From positions 1-27,065 of IMG/VR virus record IMGVR_UViG_3300047462_000692: DNA of 27,065 bases; one strand, given 5' to 3'. The position numbers were made by a program, and so were the translations under genes. The notes beneath the pieces were generated by a model. The model did no database searches and was not told where the DNA came from. It worked only from the letters and a program-made list of their open reading frames with translations. This DNA comes from a virus. This document shows positions 1-7,965 of the stretch, one piece after another (position 1 is the first letter of the stretch; every line of letters starts with the position of its first letter).

Positions 1-1
1 C

Positions 2-97
2 GTTACGATCAAGCGTTTGTTGAGCTGGTGTGATACTCGGTGGCTAGGGCGTGAAGCCGGTAAAAGCCTTATGCCGACCGCCTTTCAGCGCCGGTGA
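2..97 (+). CDS. possible 3' end of an upstream gene (partial)
   Basis: The second reading frame is open from the first base of the window to a TGA at 95-97 and encodes about 31 residues, including the protein-like stretch WCDTRWLGREAGKSL. No start is visible, so it would be the C-terminus of a gene lying mostly outside the window. The orientation agrees with everything downstream. An open frame of this length can occur by chance, and I do not recognise the peptide. Confidence is low. Confidence 0.3.
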   Translation, partial: VTIKRLLSWCDTRWLGREAGKSLMPTAFQRR

Positions 98-162
98 AGT
101 TCGTTGTTGAAAGCGGGGAATAAGTCGATCCGTGCGTTTCGCCGCACCGCGCGCAGGACCTC

Positions 163-206
163 ATATGGATGAAGTTCTTGCAACGGCAAAATTTGCATAT
201 CCATAT
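163..206. repeat. inverted repeat, possible operator
   Basis: ATATGGAT (163-170) and ATCCATAT (199-206) are perfect 8-bp inverted arms separated by 28 bp. The spacer contains a second small palindrome, GCAAA-A-TTTGC (186-196). Nested dyads in an AT-rich leader ahead of a gene are typical of regulator binding sites. No protein that would bind here can be named from the window. Confidence 0.35.
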
Positions 207-225
207 CATCGGAAGGTCTCTTTCA

Positions 226-382
226 AAAGTTTATTAAAATAGGTGACTTAATCGAGTTATTATAACTAACGCAATGTCTTCATTTATTGCGTTATTATCT
301 GGTGTGTGTCAAAGTAATTCTAACCACAATTTCTTCAGCATCGTATCTCGGGCCGACTGAGACCAAGGTTCGATCCTGACGA
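226..382 (+). promoter_or_regulatory. AT-rich leader with 9-bp hairpin
   Basis: This stretch is clearly more AT-rich than the phage late genes. It contains a perfect 9-bp inverted repeat, TAACGCAAT (267-275) and ATTGCGTTA (286-294), around a 10-nt loop, and a TATAAC box at 261-266 just before it. It may hold the promoter or operator for the DUF6362-like gene downstream. I see no convincing paired -35/-10 set, so a specific promoter is not called. The whole of 98-475 holds no gene that I accept. Confidence 0.35.
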
Positions 383-475
383 TTGGGTAGGGCGCACAGG
401 AAACGCGGCGGGGATATGTTTAGGCGTTCGGCTAAAAGCTGGACGTTGAACGGTCATGTTAAGGGATCGAAAATA

Positions 476-952
476 ATGATACAGAATATGACGGCGGGCT
501 ACGCAGTAAGACGCATTGAACATGCCGGGGCGACGTTGCGCTGCTTGCGGGTAAGATCGCCGTCGACATTGTTGGCGCGCGGGCGGATTGAGATCGTACA
601 GAACATAGGCGCTGAAATGGGGCCGGAGCGGACCCGGCTGGCATATCCGGTGCCATCGGCACGCGATGTGTCGTTGATGGACGAAGCTTTGTCTTGGATA
701 TGGTTGATCCCAAACCAGGTAAAGCGGCGGGTTGTTTCGATGCGATCGCAATTCCATCCCTATCAGGAGAAGAATATTATTTCCTGGCGGCGATGTGGGG
801 AAATTCTGGGCGCGGATCACAAGACGGTGAAGATTTGGCATGGCCAGGCGATTGGCTTAATCGCGGCGGCATTGCAAGGTGTTGAGATCAAGTCGCCTTC
901 GGGGTGTAATATTGTGCCGGATCATATCCAACTGCACTGGCTAGAAGGCTAA
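476..952 (+). CDS. DUF6362-like phage protein, probable helix-turn-helix
   Basis: The open frame reaches upstream to 383. I choose ATG 476 because AAGGG lies at 461-465, at good spacing, and because the next residues (MTAGYAVRRIEHAGATLR) resemble the usual start of this family. Alternatives are ATG 419 and ATG 488. The 158-aa product carries a central MDEALSWIWLIP segment and a C-terminal SWRRCGEILGADHKTVKIWH stretch that looks like a DNA-binding helix-turn-helix. From memory this matches DUF6362-type proteins found near terminase genes of alphaproteobacterial phages, whose function is unknown. The C-terminal helix pair suggests a late regulator or a packaging-site binder; that is inference. 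It is followed by a 323-bp gap before terS. Confidence 0.6.
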   Translation: MIQNMTAGYAVRRIEHAGATLRCLRVRSPSTLLARGRIEIVQNIGAEMGPERTRLAYPVPSARDVSLMDEALSWIWLIPNQVKRRVVSMRSQFHPYQEKNIISWRRCGEILGADHKTVKIWHGQAIGLIAAALQGVEIKSPSGCNIVPDHIQLHWLEG

Positions 953-1275
953 GAACGTTCGGTTTTCAATAATGACTCATAAAGCTTTGCATAAGTAAGT
1001 AATAATAACAATAAGTTATGATAGAGAATAAAAATGATCACTTTGGAATAAAAATTTCATTGCCCACCTCCCCAAAAATGTTTATAGATTTTGCCATGAT
1101 GTGGCTTTGTGCGTTGGTTTGACCAACCGATACATTGACCCCTAAACTTTCGAAACTTAATTGTAATATCTGCATCCAGTTCACTCCGTTGGCGCCGGAC
1201 GGTTTGGCCAATGGTATTTGGCCATGCGTGCGGCACTGTATTTTTGGCAATGGGACCGGAACGTGAAAAGGGGTT
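953..1275 (+). promoter_or_regulatory. AT-rich non-coding gap upstream of terS
   Basis: No convincing gene lies in this 323-bp stretch. It starts with the 8-bp palindrome GAACGTTC (953-960). It then runs AT-rich to about 1080 and contains a small hairpin (GTTGGT 1113-1118, ACCAAC 1122-1127). The octamer TTTGGCCA occurs at 1203-1210 and 1217-1224, and again at 1296-1303 just inside the small-terminase gene. In many phages the packaging (pac/cos) site lies in or beside terS, so these direct repeats could be small-terminase binding sites. A late promoter is equally possible. Confidence 0.35.
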
Positions 1276-1818
1276 GTGATTTTGGATGACCCTAATTTGG
1301 CCATTTATAAGTCTTCGGCGGATCATTCGGAGCTACTGAAAAAACTCGGGCGATACGCGCCGCATCTGGCGATATTATTGGAAGGTCCGCAGATTGATCC
1401 GCAGCCATCACCGCTGAGTGCCAGAACAACGGATGCATTCATTCAACTGCTTGAGTTTGGTTGGCTACCTTCGGAAGTAGCTGTGATATGGAGTGTTGAT
1501 CGCGCCGAGTTGTCGCGTTGGATTGACTCGGATAATCGGCGCTCGTCGCGAGCGAAACTGGCACGCAAAGCCCAAGCTGAAATGTGGGATCGGGTCGCAT
1601 TTGCCATTGGACTGCATGCACCTAGTGACAGGGTGGAGATGGTTAGGGCGAAGTTGTTGATGGATCACTGCAAGTGGCGATCCAGCACGTATAATCCCGA
1701 TGATTATGCGAAGCGATTGACCGTCAAGAACGTTGCCGCGGACAAGGATGCACGCGAGCTCACCACCGCCGAGCTGCAGATTATTGCCCGTGGAGGCGTT
1801 CTTCCCGGCGGGCTGTGA
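1276..1818 (+). CDS. terS: terminase small subunit (probable)
   Basis: A 180-aa protein begins at GTG 1276. TTG 1282 is an attractive alternative because AAAAGGGG (1266-1273) sits only 2 nt before the GTG but 8 nt before the TTG. Residues about 53-84 (DAFIQLLEFGWLPSEVAV and following) resemble a helix-turn-helix, the DNA-recognition part of small terminases. The C-terminal half has the family-style KWRSSTYNPDDYAKRL, where small terminases often read KW..SKL.P..YGD. The protein would recognise the packaging site and load the large terminase. The position just upstream of terL, separated by one moron-like gene, supports the call. I rely on motif resemblance and synteny only. Confidence 0.7.
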   Translation: MILDDPNLAIYKSSADHSELLKKLGRYAPHLAILLEGPQIDPQPSPLSARTTDAFIQLLEFGWLPSEVAVIWSVDRAELSRWIDSDNRRSSRAKLARKAQAEMWDRVAFAIGLHAPSDRVEMVRAKLLMDHCKWRSSTYNPDDYAKRLTVKNVAADKDARELTTAELQIIARGGVLPGGL

Positions 1819-1862
1819 AGCGTGACGGCGTATTCTTAACAATCAAGATCTTAGGGTAATTC

Positions 1863-2798
1863 ATGAATCCCAGTTTGCTGCACGTGGTGACTTGCGTATC
1901 GAATCCTCTGCGCTGGAAAAGCCGAATTCAGCTCTATCGGGATTTCGAACGGCACATGTTGGAGAGCGGTGTGCACCTCACGGTTGTAGAGTGCGCGCTT
2001 GGTGAGCGGCCGTTTGAACTTGGCGAAAATCCGCTGATTGATTTTGTTGGTGTCAGGCATTCAACATTTACGTTCAACAAAGAATGCCTGCTGAATATCG
2101 GGATCCAGGATGTTGTGCGGCGCTACCCTGATGCCCAGTATATTGGGCTTCTTGACGCGGATGTTCGATTTCGAAATCCCGATTGGGCGAATGCCACAGT
2201 GCACGCATTGCAGCGCTTTGAAGTTGTTCAGACCTGGTTTGATTGTTACGATCTTGGGCCAAATGGTCAGCATCTGGAATTGCACCGCTCATTTGGCAAG
2301 CTCTGGCAGGATCAGCAGCCAATCATGCAAGGTCCGAATGCCGCCGGTGGTGCGTACCGCTTCGGCCATCCAGGTTATGCCTGGGCGTGGCGCCGGAGCG
2401 CGCTTGCAGCGGTTGGATTGCTACCGGAGAGCGCGATACTCGGGGCTGCCGATCACCACATGGCAATGGCACTGATAGGCAGAGTTGGCGATTCCATTCC
2501 GGGCAACCTTGAGCCTGGGTATACCGCGCCATTGCTTAAGTGGCAAAATCGCGCATTGCGGCTTGGCATGAATTTGGGTGCGGTGCCTGGCACGATAGAG
2601 CATAGTTTTCATGGTTCGAAGCAGAAGCGCCGTTATGTGGAGCGCTGGGAAATTCTACATAAGTGGAAGTTCGATCCGCAAGCCGACCTTGTAAAAAATG
2701 AATTTGGCGTTGTTGAGCTTGCCGGCAACAAGCCCGGCCTTCGGATGGATATCGAGCGCTATTTTTCGGAGCGGGATGAGGACGCAAACTCGGTCTAG
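1863..2798 (+). CDS. GT-A fold glycosyltransferase, GT2-like
   Basis: A 311-aa protein with ATG 1863 preceded by TTAGGG. The metal-binding DxD-type motif is LLDADV (D98-A-D100). A WAWRRSAL stretch (174-181) and the acceptor-site motif GAADHHMA (194-201) follow, and a C-terminal FHG (249-251) ahead of RRYVERWEIL is where retaining GT-A enzymes place a metal-binding HG pair. There is no membrane segment, so it should act in the cytoplasm. It could transfer a sugar to phage DNA bases, to virion proteins or to a host glycan precursor; the sequence does not decide which. Its place between terS and terL is odd and suggests an acquired moron or a link to packaging of modified DNA. Confidence 0.8.
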   Translation: MNPSLLHVVTCVSNPLRWKSRIQLYRDFERHMLESGVHLTVVECALGERPFELGENPLIDFVGVRHSTFTFNKECLLNIGIQDVVRRYPDAQYIGLLDADVRFRNPDWANATVHALQRFEVVQTWFDCYDLGPNGQHLELHRSFGKLWQDQQPIMQGPNAAGGAYRFGHPGYAWAWRRSALAAVGLLPESAILGAADHHMAMALIGRVGDSIPGNLEPGYTAPLLKWQNRALRLGMNLGAVPGTIEHSFHGSKQKRRYVERWEILHKWKFDPQADLVKNEFGVVELAGNKPGLRMDIERYFSERDEDANSV

Positions 2799-2881
2799 CG
2801 TGCTGCGCGCCAGTTGCAGGAAATTCTCGTTCTTCAGGAAAAACCTGTTGCTCGCTCCAAGTTGAATAAGATGAGGTTAGC

Positions 2882-4312
2882 GTGGTAATTTCCCGCGAAG
2901 AGGCGGCGCGGCTATTACTCGAACGTCGGCAATCGCTTTCATCATACGCGGCCTATTGCCGGATGGCGATGGGGAAGCGAAGGTTGCAGCCGGCCTTCCA
3001 TCATGATCTTATCATTAACGCGATAGATGGTGTTCTGACAGGGACGGCGCCGCCCCGATTGCTGGTGATTATGCCGCCCGGATCGGCGAAGACCACTTAT
3101 GGCACGCTATTATTTCCGGGATATTTTTTTGCGAAAATGCCGCGTGGCTTGCTGGTTGGTGCTTCGCATACGCAGGATCGGGCCGATGAATTGTCGTTGT
3201 CGGCGATGCAATTCGTTCGTGAGAACCAGGTTGAATTAGGGTATGAGATAGGCGGGCCGTTCGCTCGCGAAGCCGCTCGAGCCTGGGGCACGCGTGCAGG
3301 GGGCAGCTATCGGGCGGTTGGTGCGGGCCGGAAGATCGCCGGCCAACGGATGGACTTCGCTTTTGCGGACGACCTGGTTGGAAGCTCCGAGGATGTGGAA
3401 AAACGCGATCAGCGCGAAAAGTTATGGCGCTGGTTCTGGACCGATTTTCGGTCGCGTTTGCGGCCTGGCGGCCGCATCGTATTGATGATGACGCGGTGGC
3501 ATGAAGATGACCTGGCTGGCAGGCTAATGAAAGTTGCCAGGCCGGGCGAGTGGAGCGTTTTGCACATCAAGGCGGAAGCGGATGAAAACGACATTTTGGG
3601 ACGCAAGCCGGGCGAGATGCTCTGGGACGGTGATCCCAACTATGCTTACGCGGATGAATTGCGGGCGATCAAGGCGGAACACGAGGCATCGGGCCAGATG
3701 GCGGTGTGGGAGGCTTTGTACCAGGGCAATCCCATTACGCCTGGCGGCAACATGTTCCGGATTGAGAATATTGGGATCGAGGAGGCGGCACCAGCAGGGT
3801 TCGATTGGGTGCGAGCCTGGGACTTGGCGGCCAGTGATGGCAAGGGCGACTTTACGGCAGGTTTGAAGCTGGGGATTGGGCCGCACAAGCAGCTTGTCAT
3901 CGGCGATGTCGTGCGGCTGCGCGGTGGGCCTGACGAGGTTGTTCGGGTCGTCAAGGCAACGGCGCAGCGGGACGGCGTTGGGACAGTGATTTCTCTGCCG
4001 CAGGATCCTGGGCAGGCTGGCAAGGCACAGGTTGCGTTTCTGACGCGCGAGCTCATTGGGTTTAATGTGAAGTCCTCGTTAGAGAGTGGCGATAAGATAT
4101 CCCGCGCGATGGTTGCCGCGGCCCAGGCCAATGTCGGCAATATATCGATGGTGCGAAACGTCAATTGGAACGCTGCTTTGCTTGATGAGTTGGCTGCGTT
4201 TCCCAAGGGTACCTACGACGATCAGGTGGACGCGCTATGCCGTGGGGTTGCCGAGCTCGCCGAGGTAGTGAGACCTGCCCGGGTTTTTAATTTCGACCAT
4301 TTGGCGAGGTAG
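2882..4312 (+). CDS. terL: terminase large subunit
   Basis: A 476-aa packaging motor starting at GTG 2882 behind GAGG. The N-terminal ATPase shows a Walker A motif MPPGSAKTT (64-72), a Walker B region FAFADD (157-162) and the coupling motif LMMTRWHEDDL (199-209). The C-terminal RNase H-fold nuclease shows WDLAASDGKGDFT (D312), LPQDPGQAGKAQ (D373) and GTYDDQVDAL (D444/D445), the three acidic positions expected for two-metal DNA cleavage. The length is normal for the family. It translocates DNA into the prohead through the portal encoded next door and cuts concatemers. Only 4 nt separate it from the portal start, so the two are probably co-translated. Confidence 0.96.
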   Translation: MVISREEAARLLLERRQSLSSYAAYCRMAMGKRRLQPAFHHDLIINAIDGVLTGTAPPRLLVIMPPGSAKTTYGTLLFPGYFFAKMPRGLLVGASHTQDRADELSLSAMQFVRENQVELGYEIGGPFAREAARAWGTRAGGSYRAVGAGRKIAGQRMDFAFADDLVGSSEDVEKRDQREKLWRWFWTDFRSRLRPGGRIVLMMTRWHEDDLAGRLMKVARPGEWSVLHIKAEADENDILGRKPGEMLWDGDPNYAYADELRAIKAEHEASGQMAVWEALYQGNPITPGGNMFRIENIGIEEAAPAGFDWVRAWDLAASDGKGDFTAGLKLGIGPHKQLVIGDVVRLRGGPDEVVRVVKATAQRDGVGTVISLPQDPGQAGKAQVAFLTRELIGFNVKSSLESGDKISRAMVAAAQANVGNISMVRNVNWNAALLDELAAFPKGTYDDQVDALCRGVAELAEVVRPARVFNFDHLAR

Positions 4313-4316
4313 CGAA

Positions 4317-5777
4317 TTGGACTCTCAGACTTTATGCGAGGGAATGGGTCTGGCTGATCCGGACTATCCCGCGCGCGTCGCGCAACTTCGATTCCTGACC
4401 AAGGTCAGGGACGGCAAACTATACGACCATATTCCATATGCTTTTTCCGAGGAGCGCAATGGCAATGGCGAGTATATACCCCTCTCAAAGCGGCGGCCGT
4501 CGGTTCGTACCGGCATTTGTCGTGTTGTTGTCGATGATGCGGTTTCGTTGCTGTTCGGCGAGGGGCGGTTTCCCATGGTCGAGGCGCCGAGCCAGGAGTT
4601 ACGCACCGTCATCAAGAAATTGATTGTTGAAACCCGGCTTGGTGAGGTGATGAACGCCGCCGCAATTCATGGGAGCGTCGGTTCGGTTGCGGTTTTGATG
4701 CGTATTCTCTCGAACCGAGCATTTTTCGAGATGCTTGATACGACCTACCTCACGCCAAGTTGGTCTCTGACTGCACCGGACTCGCTGGAGAAGGTGATCG
4801 AGCTGAGAAAGGTGAGGGCGGCGCAGCTACGGGCTGCTGGGTATGTTGTTCAGGATGGTGAATATTGGTTTCAACGGGTGTGGGATGCCGATGCCGAGAC
4901 GTGGTATTATCCGATTTCGGTCATCGATTATGCGGAGGGCAAAGCGCCGCAGCCTGACCCGACGCGCACCGTCGTTCACGGGCTTGGTTTTGTGCCGATG
5001 GTGTGGATAAAAAATCTACCCAGCCACGACAAGTTGGACGGCCCCTGTACCTTTGAGGCGGCCATCAACACGGTTATCGAAATGGATTACCAGCTTTCAC
5101 AGGCGGGGAGGGGGCTGAAATATGCCTCCGATCCGACATTGCTTATTAAAGAGCCGGCGATTGCGGGTGAGGGGAGTATTGTTCGCAGCGCCGGCAATGC
5201 GTTGGTTGTTTCAGAGAAAGGCGACGCGAAGCTGTTGGAGATTAACGGCACGGCGGCGGCGGCGGTGGTTGAATATGTTCACGTGCTGCGCGAGGTCGCG
5301 CTTGAGTCGATCCACGGCAACCGGACCAACGTTGACAAGCTGAATGGCGCGCAGTCTGGCCGGGCGCTGGAATTGATGAACCAGGGCTTGCTTTGGCTGG
5401 CGGATCGTCTGCGGATCACGTACGGCCAGAATGGTTTGCTGCCATTGATCCGAATGGTTTGTTTGGCGTCGGACAAGGTGGGCATAACGGTTGGTGGCGA
5501 GCCGGTAGGCAGGCTGCAGGCGGATGGGCTTTCGCTGAAATGGGCGCGGTTCTCGCCGCCAAACTATGCCGAGAAACTTCAGGAGGCGCAGGCTTATCGC
5601 ACCCTTCGGGATGGCGGGCTGCTGTCGCAGGAGACGGTTATCGGCAAAATTGCCGCGGATAATGATATTGAGGATTTGAGCGAGGAGATTGATAAAATCA
5701 CCAGAGATCAAAACGAAATTGATGCGAGACTAAAACGTCAGCAGGCAAATGTTACGGCTACCGAAACGGATCTGTGA
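4317..5777 (+). CDS. portal protein, SPP1 gp6-like
   Basis: A 486-aa protein starting at TTG 4317, with GAGG at 4306-4309 inside the end of terL. It has the SPP1-gp6-type portal layout: an N-terminal clip/wing region with RRPSVRTGICRVVVDDAVSLLFG, a middle mixed alpha/beta region (IKNLPSH and following), then long helices with KLNGAQSGRALELMNQGL (about 343-361) and a charged coiled-coil C-terminus (SEEIDKITRDQNEIDARLKR). The predicted role is a dodecameric ring at one capsid vertex that docks the terminase and later the neck. Position after terL and before scaffold and capsid genes is classical. No anomaly seen. Confidence 0.9.
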   Translation: MDSQTLCEGMGLADPDYPARVAQLRFLTKVRDGKLYDHIPYAFSEERNGNGEYIPLSKRRPSVRTGICRVVVDDAVSLLFGEGRFPMVEAPSQELRTVIKKLIVETRLGEVMNAAAIHGSVGSVAVLMRILSNRAFFEMLDTTYLTPSWSLTAPDSLEKVIELRKVRAAQLRAAGYVVQDGEYWFQRVWDADAETWYYPISVIDYAEGKAPQPDPTRTVVHGLGFVPMVWIKNLPSHDKLDGPCTFEAAINTVIEMDYQLSQAGRGLKYASDPTLLIKEPAIAGEGSIVRSAGNALVVSEKGDAKLLEINGTAAAAVVEYVHVLREVALESIHGNRTNVDKLNGAQSGRALELMNQGLLWLADRLRITYGQNGLLPLIRMVCLASDKVGITVGGEPVGRLQADGLSLKWARFSPPNYAEKLQEAQAYRTLRDGGLLSQETVIGKIAADNDIEDLSEEIDKITRDQNEIDARLKRQQANVTATETDL

Positions 5778-5875
5778 TTAAAATGGCGGCGTACGAGTCA
5801 ATTAATTTTAGACGAATACCAAGTAGCCTTGGCTGGGACTCATGGCGGTGCCGACCCTGAAGAGGTAAGGCGTGG

Positions 5876-5898
5876 ATGGCCGTGTCAAGCACGGCCAT
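5876..5898 (+). promoter_or_regulatory. perfect 9-bp RNA hairpin before scaffold gene
   Basis: ATGGCCGTG (5876-5884) and CACGGCCAT (5890-5898) form a perfect 9-bp stem with a 5-nt loop in the 176-bp gap between portal and scaffold. No T-tract follows, so it is not a classical intrinsic terminator. It could be an RNase processing or mRNA-stability element separating packaging genes from head genes. The octamer GGCCATGA is repeated about 30 nt further on. Confidence 0.5.
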
Positions 5899-5953
5899 GA
5901 CGGGTTGGGCGGATCGGTCATTGGCCATGATGCGTGGGCGGAAAGGAATTTAA

Positions 5954-6478
5954 ATGACTGAAGAACTAACGAAACCTGGCTCTGCCGGCGCTTCCGATGC
6001 CACACTAGGCGGCAAGATTCTGGAATTTGAGCAAAAGGTTGCAGGTCGAGCGGATGCCGATGTGAAGATGATTCTTAGCGGCATTCTTCGGGCGGGCGAG
6101 AAGACGATGGCTGAGATGGACGCGTTGAAAATCCGCCTCCAAGCTGCCGAAAAGGCGACGCAAGATGTAACGGAGGCAGCGGTGAAAAAAGTCAAACGTT
6201 CTAATCTTCTTGCGGCTGCGAGGGCCGCGGGGGCGATTGACGCGACTGAGGCGCTGCAATTCGTCAAACTCGGCGAGGTGACGGTGAATGATGCCGGAGA
6301 GACGAATGCGGCCGAATTAGTGGCCGGGCTAAAGCTGGCAAAGCCGCATTTATTCTCGAAGACCAGTACATCTGCGGCCGCGGCTTCTCCTGCTAGCGCC
6401 GATCCGATGAAGAAGAGCGTTCTCGCGATGACGAAAGAGGAATACGCGGCGGCCAAGGCCGCTATCATCAAACGCTAA
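5954..6478 (+). CDS. capsid scaffold protein (GP20-like)
   Basis: A 174-aa, charged, mostly helical protein with ATG 5954 behind GGAAAGGAA. A predicted coiled-coil (KTMAEMDALKIRLQAAEK and following) leads to RSNLLAAARAAGAIDATEAL and AAELVAGLKLAKPHLF. This order, helical N-terminus then an AGAIDxxxA patch and a KPHLF-type ending, is that of the phage GP20-like scaffold family. An Ala/Ser-rich linker (about 140-150) precedes a lysine-rich helical tail, DPMKKSVLAMTKEEYAAAKA, which may bind capsid protein; that last point is inference. It sits directly upstream of the major capsid gene, as expected. I see no protease, so the scaffold may leave intact or be cut by an enzyme encoded elsewhere. Confidence 0.8.
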   Translation: MTEELTKPGSAGASDATLGGKILEFEQKVAGRADADVKMILSGILRAGEKTMAEMDALKIRLQAAEKATQDVTEAAVKKVKRSNLLAAARAAGAIDATEALQFVKLGEVTVNDAGETNAAELVAGLKLAKPHLFSKTSTSAAAASPASADPMKKSVLAMTKEEYAAAKAAIIKR

Positions 6479-6539
6479 CTGAACGCGTTACGATGGGTTG
6501 GTTCTGCGAACATCCTTCACCCGAACGCGTCGTTTTGTT

Positions 6540-6564
6540 GCTTCATTTTTTCGCAAAAAGAAGC
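6540..6564 (+). promoter_or_regulatory. AT-core hairpin upstream of capsid gene
   Basis: GCTTC (6540-6544) pairs with GAAGC (6560-6564), and TTTTT (6546-6550) pairs with AAAAA (6555-6559), with one bulged A and a TCGC loop. It lies in the 164-bp non-coding gap between scaffold and capsid. Its function is unknown; it may work with the GC-rich hairpin 20 nt downstream. Confidence 0.35.
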
Positions 6565-6583
6565 GCGCACAGTCCCTATCTAG

Positions 6584-6623
6584 CCGTGCGGGCCGGTTGC
6601 CCGTTTCACCCTTGCCCGCACGG
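6584..6623 (+). promoter_or_regulatory. GC-rich 10-bp hairpin just before capsid RBS
   Basis: CCGTGCGGGC (6584-6593) and GCCCGCACGG (6614-6623) are perfectly complementary 10-bp arms around a 20-nt loop. The capsid ribosome site (GAGGA, about 6632-6636) follows at once. The strong stem could stabilise or mark a processed 5' end of the capsid mRNA. There is no U-tract, so termination is unlikely. Confidence 0.5.
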
Positions 6624-6642
6624 GCGAACCTGAGGAATCAAC

Positions 6643-7965
6643 ATGGCGATTAATAACTTTCCGATTGCTTTGCAGAGCATTATTCAGCAGAATTTTCTGG
6701 AGCGCGAGTTTCAGACCTCGCTTGAAGCAAAGCTTGGCTTCCGCGCTGTTGCCGACCGGATGGATTTCCCGAACACCATCGGTGAAACGATCACCAAAAC
6801 CCGTGCCGGCTTGCTGCAAGTGAGCACCACGCCGCTGGTTCCGGCGAATAACACGAATTTCGATAATGGTTTGACTTCTCAGACCTGGGGCGTCGAGCAG
6901 TTTACCCTGTCCATCAATGAGTATGCGAACACCATCGATCTGAACACGGTTAACGAGCGCGTGGGATTGGCTGGGCAGTTTTTATTGAATGCATCGCGGC
7001 TTGGGGAACAGGCATTTCGTACCTTGGACACGCTGGCGCTGAACGCGTTGCGGAATACCTATATGGGTGGCAATACTGCCGTAAGGGTCACGCTTGGGAG
7101 CCCCGGAACCGCGGTGCATGTTGACGATATCCGCGGCTTCCAGACCACCTTGAACAACGAGGGGCAGGTTGTTGCCGTTAGCGGGAGCAACTCGGTTCTG
7201 GTGTCGGTCGGGTCTGAGTCCTACACCCTGGTCGGCTCGACGCCAGATGGAACTAATGTTAGTGCAGCGCTGCAGCAGGGCGGCATTTCCGGGACGTTGA
7301 CGTTTTCTGGGAACGTGACCGTCGCCGACGCAACCGCCGGGAATGCGGTTGTATCGGCGATCGCTCCGACGATCCTGCGTCCAAATGGCCGTGCAACCAC
7401 GGGCGCTTTGGTCAGCGGCGATACGTTGCTGATGGTGACGACGATTTTGTCGGCCGCCAGTACGATGCGCGACAACAACGTGCCGGATATAGACGGCGCC
7501 TATAACTGTTATCTATCGAACCGCCAGCTGCAAGGGCTGTTCTCTGATCCGGCATTCCAGCTTTTGTTCCGCGGCGCTTACGGGTCGCAGGAATACCGGC
7601 AGGGAAGCGTATTCGAATTGATGGGCGTTCGCTTCGTTCCGGTCAACAACGTGGTTCTGCCGCAGGTTGTGAGCGGGAATAATGTTTATCGCGCGATTGT
7701 GTGCGGGCAGGGCGCTTTGATCGAGGGCGATTTTGCGGGCCAGGATGCCGAGGATACGCCTGGCAATATTGGCCAGAAGGTTACTGTGGATGGTGTCACC
7801 ATGATCACGCGGGAGCCGATGGACCGTTTGCAGGAAATTATTGCACAGTCCTGGAAATGGATCGGCGGGTTCTGTGTGCCGTCCGACACCACGGCGAATC
7901 CGTCGGTGATTCCGACCGCCAATAATTCGGCGTTCAAGCGCGCGATCGTGATCGAAAGTCTGTAA
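6643..7965 (+). CDS. major capsid protein with insertion domain
   Basis: A 440-aa protein with ATG 6643 behind GAGGA. The N-terminal arm (MAINNFPIALQSIIQQNF) is followed by a helical region (EQAFRTLDTLALNALRN). A Gly/Ser/Thr/Val-rich beta segment at about 172-245 looks like an I-domain inserted in an HK97-type fold. The remaining core includes the LSNRQLQGLFSDPAFQLLF and GVRFVPVNNVVLPQVV segments. The C-terminal region has IIAQSWKWIGGFCVPSD. It would form the icosahedral shell. Position after the scaffold and the two hairpins upstream fit a highly expressed structural gene. No N-terminal propeptide cleavage site is evident. HK97 fold is inferred from layout, not from a search. Confidence 0.88.
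   Translation: MAINNFPIALQSIIQQNFLEREFQTSLEAKLGFRAVADRMDFPNTIGETITKTRAGLLQVSTTPLVPANNTNFDNGLTSQTWGVEQFTLSINEYANTIDLNTVNERVGLAGQFLLNASRLGEQAFRTLDTLALNALRNTYMGGNTAVRVTLGSPGTAVHVDDIRGFQTTLNNEGQVVAVSGSNSVLVSVGSESYTLVGSTPDGTNVSAALQQGGISGTLTFSGNVTVADATAGNAVVSAIAPTILRPNGRATTGALVSGDTLLMVTTILSAASTMRDNNVPDIDGAYNCYLSNRQLQGLFSDPAFQLLFRGAYGSQEYRQGSVFELMGVRFVPVNNVVLPQVVSGNNVYRAIVCGQGALIEGDFAGQDAEDTPGNIGQKVTVDGVTMITREPMDRLQEIIAQSWKWIGGFCVPSDTTANPSVIPTANNSAFKRAIVIESL

Noticed and set aside
335-841. Minus-strand frame of 168 codons over the DUF6362-like gene
   Set aside because: The plus-strand frame matches a known family pattern; the minus frame is rich in Arg/Pro/His with no recognisable motif.
953-960. 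GAACGTTC palindrome as an SOS (LexA) box
   Set aside because: It matches only a half-site motif; the GTTC-N7-GTTC or GAAC-N7-GAAC spacing expected for alphaproteobacterial LexA is not present.
1038-1304. Minus-strand frame of 88 codons in the gap before terS
   Set aside because: It looks fairly protein-like, but it is opposite to all other genes, has no clear ribosome site and overlaps the terS start; left as non-coding.
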